From: Chitinophagaceae bacterium
GTDB taxonomy: Bacteria; Bacteroidota; Bacteroidia; Chitinophagales; Chitinophagaceae
Assembly (NCBI GenBank): GCA_021738605.1
Contig: JAIPBY010000071.1
Span: forward strand, 1 to 11,399
Length of the DNA: 11,399 nt
Direction of reading: 5' to 3'
This document shows positions 6,606 to 11,399 of the stretch, piece after piece (position 1 is the stretch's first letter; every line of letters starts with the position of its first letter). The position numbers and the translations under genes were made by a program. Below the pieces are notes generated by a model. It was not told the DNA's origin. It worked only from the letters and a program-made list of their open reading frames with translations, and made no database searches.

Positions 6606-9600
6606 ATGAGAGCAAAAACACAATTTGTTGTCGTTCTACTTGGACTTTTGTTTAGTGGCTTTATGCTGCAGGCACAGGACAAGCGGACGGTAACAGGTGT
6701 TATCAAAGACAATGCAGGCGTTGAACTCGCTGGTGCAAGTGTCACAGAAAAAGGTACCAAGAACAGTGTGGTAACCAATCAGACCGGTGCATTTTCGATC
6801 AAGGTTAGCCCTAAAGCTACTTTGGTTGTGTCTTTCGTTGGATTTGCGTCCAAGGAAATGGCTGTAGGTGCTGAAAAGAGCGTTAACATCGTCCTAGAGT
6901 CAGGCAGCAATGCCCTCGAAGAAGTGGTTGTTACCTCCCTCGGTATCGGCAGAAAGCAAAAAGCGCTTGGTTATGCGGTAAGCACAATCAGCTCACAGCA
7001 GCTTACAGACGCCGGAACACCCAACTTTGCTACAGCATTGTATGGTAAGGCTCCTGGTGTTCGCATCGGTGCTACCCCAGGTGGTGCTACCAGTGCTGTA
7101 AACATCAATATCCGTGGTATCAACTCTATCACTGGTAAGAACCAGCCGTTGATCGTATTGGATGGTATTCCTATCAGGAATGGTGAGGCAAGCAATGACA
7201 ACTACTGGGGTGACCAACGTATCCGTGGTAATGGCTTGTTGGATATTCAACCAGAAGACATCGACAACATATCTATCCTGAAAGGGGCATCTGCAGCAGC
7301 ACTCTATGGTTCTGAGGCGGTAAATGGTGTTGTTTTGATCACTTCTAAGACAGGCGCAAAATCTAAAAAAGGCCTGGGTGTTGATTTCAATGCCAGCTAC
7401 AGCGTTGACAACATTGCCTACACTCCTAAATACCAGAACGTTCGTGGTTATGGTATGATTCCAGTGCATGTTGCCAATGTTGGCCAGGATGCACAAGGTT
7501 TCATCATGGTTGATTTGGATGGTGATGGTGTTAAAGAGACAAGGTCTCTTCCCAATGCCTCTATCAACTACGGTCCTAAGTTCGATGGTAAGAACATTGC
7601 ATCTTGGGATGGCAAGGTTCGTCCTTATTCTGCACAGGAAGATGCATTGGATGCCTTGTTCCAACAGGGTAGCAACTCTAACGTGAACGTTTCTGTTACC
7701 AAATCAACAGACAATGCCAACGTAAGGTTTTCATTGACCCGTCAGGAGAACCAAGGTCTTAGTGTTGGTTCTAAGAATGTAAAGAATTTTGCCAACCTGA
7801 ACACCAGCTTCAAGCTGTCAAAGAATTTCTCTACTGACCTTATGGTTAATTATATCAACCAGACCACTACCAATCGTCCATATTCTATCGATAGGATGAC
7901 GAACAACTTTACCGGTATGATCGGTAGGTTTGACAATGGTTCATGGTACCGTGACAAAGTGTTGACCAGCAAAGGTTACCGCTTTGTGACTGGCGTTGCC
8001 GGTCAGAGCATTACCCCTGCTGAGAACATCAATGGTTCTTATGGTGGTTTCAAAGGTGATATCGCTGATTACATGTACAGGGTTGTTGCCCATAACCTTG
8101 TTGAAAAGGAAAACCGTGTTATTGCGAGCATGACCAACAATTATCAGATCGTTAAAGACCTGAAACTCCGTACAAGGTTGTCTACTGACTTCACTGCATC
8201 TACTGCTGAATCAAAGACAAGGACTGAAAGACCACTTGCTTTCGGAAATTCTGGATCTTTCGGCATGAACTCAGGATTTAGTTCTATCCTTTACACTGAC
8301 GTTCTTTTGACCTATACCAAGGACATCAACGAAGACCTTCAGTTCAATGTAATGGGTGGTTATACTGCGTCAAAAGAAAATGCACACAATACCAGCCGAT
8401 CAACAAACGGTGGTTTGAGTACTGAAAATCTTTTTGACATCGCTGCTTCTGTAAACGTTGCAAACAGTGGATCTTCCAGGTTCTCTTTGGTGAAAGATGC
8501 CTATATCGGAACTGCCAATGCAAACTACAAGGATTACCTTTTTGTTGAAGCAACCGTTCGCAGGGACAAGACTTCAACAATGAATCCAGACAACAATTCA
8601 TTTGTATATCCTTCTATCAACTCAAGCTTCATTTTCTCTGATGCCTTCAAGATGCCTTCTTTCATCAACTATGGTAAATTCCGTGGTTCATGGGGTATCG
8701 TGGGTAACTATCCAGATGCATACCGTGCAAACGTAGCATATGGCCAAGGTACTTTGGGTAGCCAAGGTGGAACACAACCTGTGTTGTTCACCACTATCCC
8801 ATCGAACTTTGGTAATGATGGTATCCGTCCTGAGCAAAAGAAAGAATTTGAATTTGGTCTGGAGTCAAAAATGTTCAACAACCGTGTGACATTCGAAGCT
8901 TCTTACTATAATGCACAAATCGTTGACCAGATCCTGGGTCAAACGTTGCCAGCAACTTCTGGAGCTACTTCCATCCTGACCAATATCGGTACACTCCGCA
9001 ACACGGGTGTTGAGGCAATGGTTAGCTTCACTGCAGTGAAGACAAAGAACTTTACCTGGGAAACTGGCATCAATGCATCTCAAAACTGGAACAAGGTTGA
9101 AGCCCTGGCTCCTGGTTTGACTGAATTGTTGCATGCTGATTACGATGGTAACGCTGCACAGTTGAAATCAGTTGTTGGTCAGCCAATGGGTGATTTCTAT
9201 GCACACCCTGTTGCAACAAACAGCAAAGGTGAAAAAATCGTAGATCCTAACGGTCTTTACAAGGTGGATGCCAACAGCATGGTGAAATACGGTAACGCAA
9301 TGCCTAAAGTTGTTGGTGGTTTCTTCAATACCATTACTTACAAAGGATTCACTGTTGATGCGATGATTGACTTCCGTTTTGGCGGTCACGTGATGCCAAC
9401 TGGTCTTTACTGGATGCAGGGACGTGGATTGTTGGAGGAAAGCCTTCAGTGGATGGACAAGGAACATGGTGGTATCAGCTACTACTATGATGCAGTTGCC
9501 AAGAAAGGTGTTGCTACCAATGCAGCTACCGGACCTCAAGGTCAGCCTGTTTACCAAGACGGTGTAATCCTTCCTGGTGTTGATGCAGCTGGTAATGTCA

Positions 9601-9950
9601 ATAACAATGTTGCTTCAGCTTCCCAATACTTCTGGACAGTGTACAACTGGGGTGGTCCTCAGTACAGCCCGAACACACGTTATGAGTTGTACATCAACAA
9701 GAACTCATACATCAAGTTCAGGGAATTAACCCTTTCCTACAAGATGCCTACTTCTGTTGCAAAATCTATCGGTGCAAAGAACATCTCACTTTCAGTATTT
9801 GGTCGTAACCTATTCTACCTCTACAGGACAATCAAGAATATGGATGCTGAGCAAACAACTGCTGGTTCAAGGTGGTTCCAAACACTTAACAACATCGGTA
9901 CCAATCCTTCTTCAAGGACTTACGGTGTAATGATCAGAGCAGGTTTCTAA
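6606..9950 (+). CDS. SusC/RagA-family TonB-dependent outer-membrane transporter
   Basis: This 1114-residue protein is the energy-dependent importer half of a SusCD complex, moving oligosaccharides across the outer membrane with TonB. Residues 1-24 are a signal peptide (cleavage after LQAQ or nearby). Residues 27-100 form a carboxypeptidase-regulatory-like beta-sandwich (TVTGVIKDNAGVELAGASV, then GAFSI and VSFVGF). A TonB-box-like stretch, LEEVVVTSLGI, is at 104-114. The plug domain follows with the SusC signatures VNINIRGINSI (165-175), PLIVLDGIPI (181-190) and ILKGASAAALYGSEAVNGVV (224-243). The rest is a 22-strand-type beta-barrel ending YGVMIRAGF, with a C-terminal aromatic as expected for outer-membrane insertion. 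Length is normal for the family. A Ca-binding-like loop DLDGDGVKE occurs at 303-311. Start ATG follows an A-rich leader. Codon use leans to GGT, GCT and CGT more than in the enzyme genes, suggesting high expression. It is cotranscribed, probably, with the susD-like gene. Confidence 0.97.
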   Translation: MRAKTQFVVVLLGLLFSGFMLQAQDKRTVTGVIKDNAGVELAGASVTEKGTKNSVVTNQTGAFSIKVSPKATLVVSFVGFASKEMAVGAEKSVNIVLESGSNALEEVVVTSLGIGRKQKALGYAVSTISSQQLTDAGTPNFATALYGKAPGVRIGATPGGATSAVNINIRGINSITGKNQPLIVLDGIPIRNGEASNDNYWGDQRIRGNGLLDIQPEDIDNISILKGASAAALYGSEAVNGVVLITSKTGAKSKKGLGVDFNASYSVDNIAYTPKYQNVRGYGMIPVHVANVGQDAQGFIMVDLDGDGVKETRSLPNASINYGPKFDGKNIASWDGKVRPYSAQEDALDALFQQGSNSNVNVSVTKSTDNANVRFSLTRQENQGLSVGSKNVKNFANLNTSFKLSKNFSTDLMVNYINQTTTNRPYSIDRMTNNFTGMIGRFDNGSWYRDKVLTSKGYRFVTGVAGQSITPAENINGSYGGFKGDIADYMYRVVAHNLVEKENRVIASMTNNYQIVKDLKLRTRLSTDFTASTAESKTRTERPLAFGNSGSFGMNSGFSSILYTDVLLTYTKDINEDLQFNVMGGYTASKENAHNTSRSTNGGLSTENLFDIAASVNVANSGSSRFSLVKDAYIGTANANYKDYLFVEATVRRDKTSTMNPDNNSFVYPSINSSFIFSDAFKMPSFINYGKFRGSWGIVGNYPDAYRANVAYGQGTLGSQGGTQPVLFTTIPSNFGNDGIRPEQKKEFEFGLESKMFNNRVTFEASYYNAQIVDQILGQTLPATSGATSILTNIGTLRNTGVEAMVSFTAVKTKNFTWETGINASQNWNKVEALAPGLTELLHADYDGNAAQLKSVVGQPMGDFYAHPVATNSKGEKIVDPNGLYKVDANSMVKYGNAMPKVVGGFFNTITYKGFTVDAMIDFRFGGHVMPTGLYWMQGRGLLEESLQWMDKEHGGISYYYDAVAKKGVATNAATGPQGQPVYQDGVILPGVDAAGNVNNNVASASQYFWTVYNWGGPQYSPNTRYELYINKNSYIKFRELTLSYKMPTSVAKSIGAKNISLSVFGRNLFYLYRTIKNMDAEQTTAGSRWFQTLNNIGTNPSSRTYGVMIRAGF

Positions 9951-9953
9951 TTT

Positions 9954-9969
9954 TTCATTCACGAATGAA
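9954..9969. promoter_or_regulatory. Small inverted repeat in the susC-susD gap
   Basis: TTCATTC and GAATGAA are exact inverted repeats separated by two bases. As RNA they could form a 6-bp stem with a CACG tetraloop, 4 bases after the susC stop and 12 before the susD start. The stem is AT-rich and no T-run follows, so it is not a typical terminator. It could stabilise the susC 3' end or tune susD translation. Confidence 0.35.
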
Positions 9970-9981
9970 TAAAACAACAAT

Positions 9982-11399
9982 ATGAAAAGAATACTATTAA
10001 TACTGGTCATTTTCGCTGTTGCAGGATTTTCTTCCTGTAAGAAGGCGGATTTTGCAGCCAGCTACACAGATCCTTCCAAGATCTCACAATCAACAGTAGA
10101 AAAGCAGTTTGCCGGTTTCATGGCAACCAACCGTGAGTTTGTACTTCCCGCATACTGGAACTATTTCGTTGTACTCAGAACTACCCTTCAGTACTACAAC
10201 CAGTCAGTGGGTTGGGTGAATTTCACCAGCCAGTATGTACCAGGTGCTGCTGCTATCACAGACAGGTGGAACAACTACTACAATTTCCTTGCTCAGTACA
10301 GGGAGTTGGAGAAAATCAACGGCAAACTTTCTGCTGATGATCAGAAGAACTACCGTGTTTTCATGCTTGCTGCGATGATCTATCTCTATGATCATACACA
10401 AAAGGTGATTGACCTTCATGGTGATATTCCTTTCACTAAAGCTGGTATGCTGAGTGCTAATGGTGGTGATTATCTGGCTTCTTTGCCTGAGTATGATGCT
10501 GCTGATAAGCTCTATACAAAGATGCTGGATGATTTGAAACTTGCTGCTGATGAACTCAGCACCATCACTGTCAATCCTGGTATCCTTGTAGGTTTCAAAA
10601 ACCAGGACCTTGTAAACAAGGGTGAGGTGAGCAAGTGGGCCAAATACTGCAATTCACTTCGTTTGAGGTTGTTGACAAGGGTTAGTGATGCTAGCGCATT
10701 CAGCGCAAGGGCAACTTCCGAGATTGCATCTATTCTAGGAAACCCTGCAAAATATCCTGTCATCGCAGGCAATGCAGATAACGTTCAGATCAATGTACTT
10801 GATTTGAATACTTCTATCAACTCAAACGGTTTCAGGACCGGTCTTGAAGATTGGAATGGTAATGTTGCACCAAAGGCAATGATTGACCACATGAAAACCA
10901 ATGTTGACCCAAGGTTGCGTTATGTGTTTGAGCCAGGTATGACTGCTGCTGGAAAGTACGATGGTTTGGATCAGTTAGCCAATGCCGATGTTCAAACACC
11001 TGCCATCGCTGGTGGAAAGTTGGCCATGTACAACAGGTCTACCCTTAGCCGTAACCAGTTTTTCCCTGGTGTTGTTATGAACGCTGCTGAAGTTTCTTTC
11101 ATGGCTGCTGAGTCGTATGTAAAAGCAGGTAATACTGCTGCTGCAAAGACTGCCTATGAAAAAGGAATCAGAGAATCCATCAGCTACTATGTTGACATTC
11201 GCGCCCTGAGCAAGGATGCAACATCTCCAGCTGTAACAGCAGTTACCCCTGCAGAAATTACTACATACCTCGCTGCCAATGGTATTAGCTTTGATAGGGC
11301 TACTACACCAGCTGCAAGGATTGGATTGATTGCTGCACAAAAATGGTTGCACATGAACGTGGTTCAGCCTGTAGAACTTTGGGCTGAAGTGAGAAGGCT
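9982..11399 (+). CDS. SusD/RagB-family nutrient-binding outer-membrane lipoprotein (3' end missing)
   Basis: The frame runs from ATG at 9982 to the window edge: 472 codons without a stop, close to the full size of the family. SusD-like proteins form the surface lid over SusC and bind the glycan. Residues 1-19 are a lipoprotein signal peptide with GFSSC and lipidated Cys19, followed by Lys-Lys. The mature part is helical and TPR-like: a run WNNYYNFLAQYRELEKI, then YLYDHTQKVIDLHGDIPFTK (about 136-155, the place of the family's WGDIPY-type motif), and SKWAKYCNSLRLRLLTRVS at about 217-235. The pattern resembles the SusD-like_2 (SusD/RagB nutrient-binding) branch rather than classical starch SusD. 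A second helical region (NAAEVSFMAAESYVKAGN, then AAKTAYEKGI) is also typical. It lies 31 bases after susC with an A-rich leader. Alanine/GCT-rich codon use matches susC. Confidence 0.93.
   Translation, partial: MKRILLILVIFAVAGFSSCKKADFAASYTDPSKISQSTVEKQFAGFMATNREFVLPAYWNYFVVLRTTLQYYNQSVGWVNFTSQYVPGAAAITDRWNNYYNFLAQYRELEKINGKLSADDQKNYRVFMLAAMIYLYDHTQKVIDLHGDIPFTKAGMLSANGGDYLASLPEYDAADKLYTKMLDDLKLAADELSTITVNPGILVGFKNQDLVNKGEVSKWAKYCNSLRLRLLTRVSDASAFSARATSEIASILGNPAKYPVIAGNADNVQINVLDLNTSINSNGFRTGLEDWNGNVAPKAMIDHMKTNVDPRLRYVFEPGMTAAGKYDGLDQLANADVQTPAIAGGKLAMYNRSTLSRNQFFPGVVMNAAEVSFMAAESYVKAGNTAAAKTAYEKGIRESISYYVDIRALSKDATSPAVTAVTPAEITTYLAANGISFDRATTPAARIGLIAAQKWLHMNVVQPVELWAEVRR

Noticed and set aside
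6993..7664. 223-codon minus-strand open frame within the SusC-like gene
   Set aside because: It overlaps the strongly conserved plug domain of the transporter and is rich in Cys/Thr/Ile as expected of an antisense shadow.

Overview
The window looks like part of a polysaccharide utilization locus (PUL) from a Bacteroidota bacterium, probably close to the Chitinophagaceae/Cytophagales. The main evidence is a tandem SusC-like TonB-dependent transporter and SusD-like lipoprotein. Supporting signs are A-rich leaders without a strong Shine-Dalgarno, a perfect TAnnTTTG promoter-type element, and a signal peptide on every gene whose start is visible. The genus is inference from style only. No RNA genes, mobile elements, integrases or CRISPR repeats were seen.

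Layout. (1) Bases 1-1830, + strand: the 3' part of a large two-domain esterase, with an alpha/beta-hydrolase followed by an SGNH/GDSL hydrolase and a C-terminal beta-rich domain. Its start lies outside the window. (2) Bases 1834-6275, - strand: a tight three-gene operon, read from 6275 downwards. It encodes a membrane-anchored c-type cytochrome fused to FG-GAP/VCBS repeats, an S1-type formylglycine sulfatase, and a GH29-type alpha-L-fucosidase. Gaps are 8 and 18 bases. The fucosidase and esterase genes converge with only 3 bases between their stop codons. (3) Bases 6276-6605: a 330-base divergent regulatory region. It holds a near-perfect 18-bp LacI/PurR-type operator, a TAnnTTTG element right against the cytochrome start, and repeated ATGCAT palindromes. 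(4) Bases 6606-11399, + strand: the SusC-like transporter, a 31-base gap containing a small inverted repeat, then a SusD-like lipoprotein cut off by the window end.

How it may work together (inference). The SusC/SusD pair would capture and import a glycan or its oligosaccharides across the outer membrane. The esterase would remove O-acyl groups, the sulfatase would remove sulfate esters, and the fucosidase would release L-fucose. That combination points to a sulfated, acylated, fucose-containing glycan such as fucoidan, another algal sulfated polysaccharide or a sulfated host glycan. The sequence alone does not fix the substrate. The heme/propeller protein leading the enzyme operon has no obvious place in the standard Sus model and is the most unusual component. 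The shared operator suggests both transcription units answer to one LacI-family regulator encoded elsewhere.
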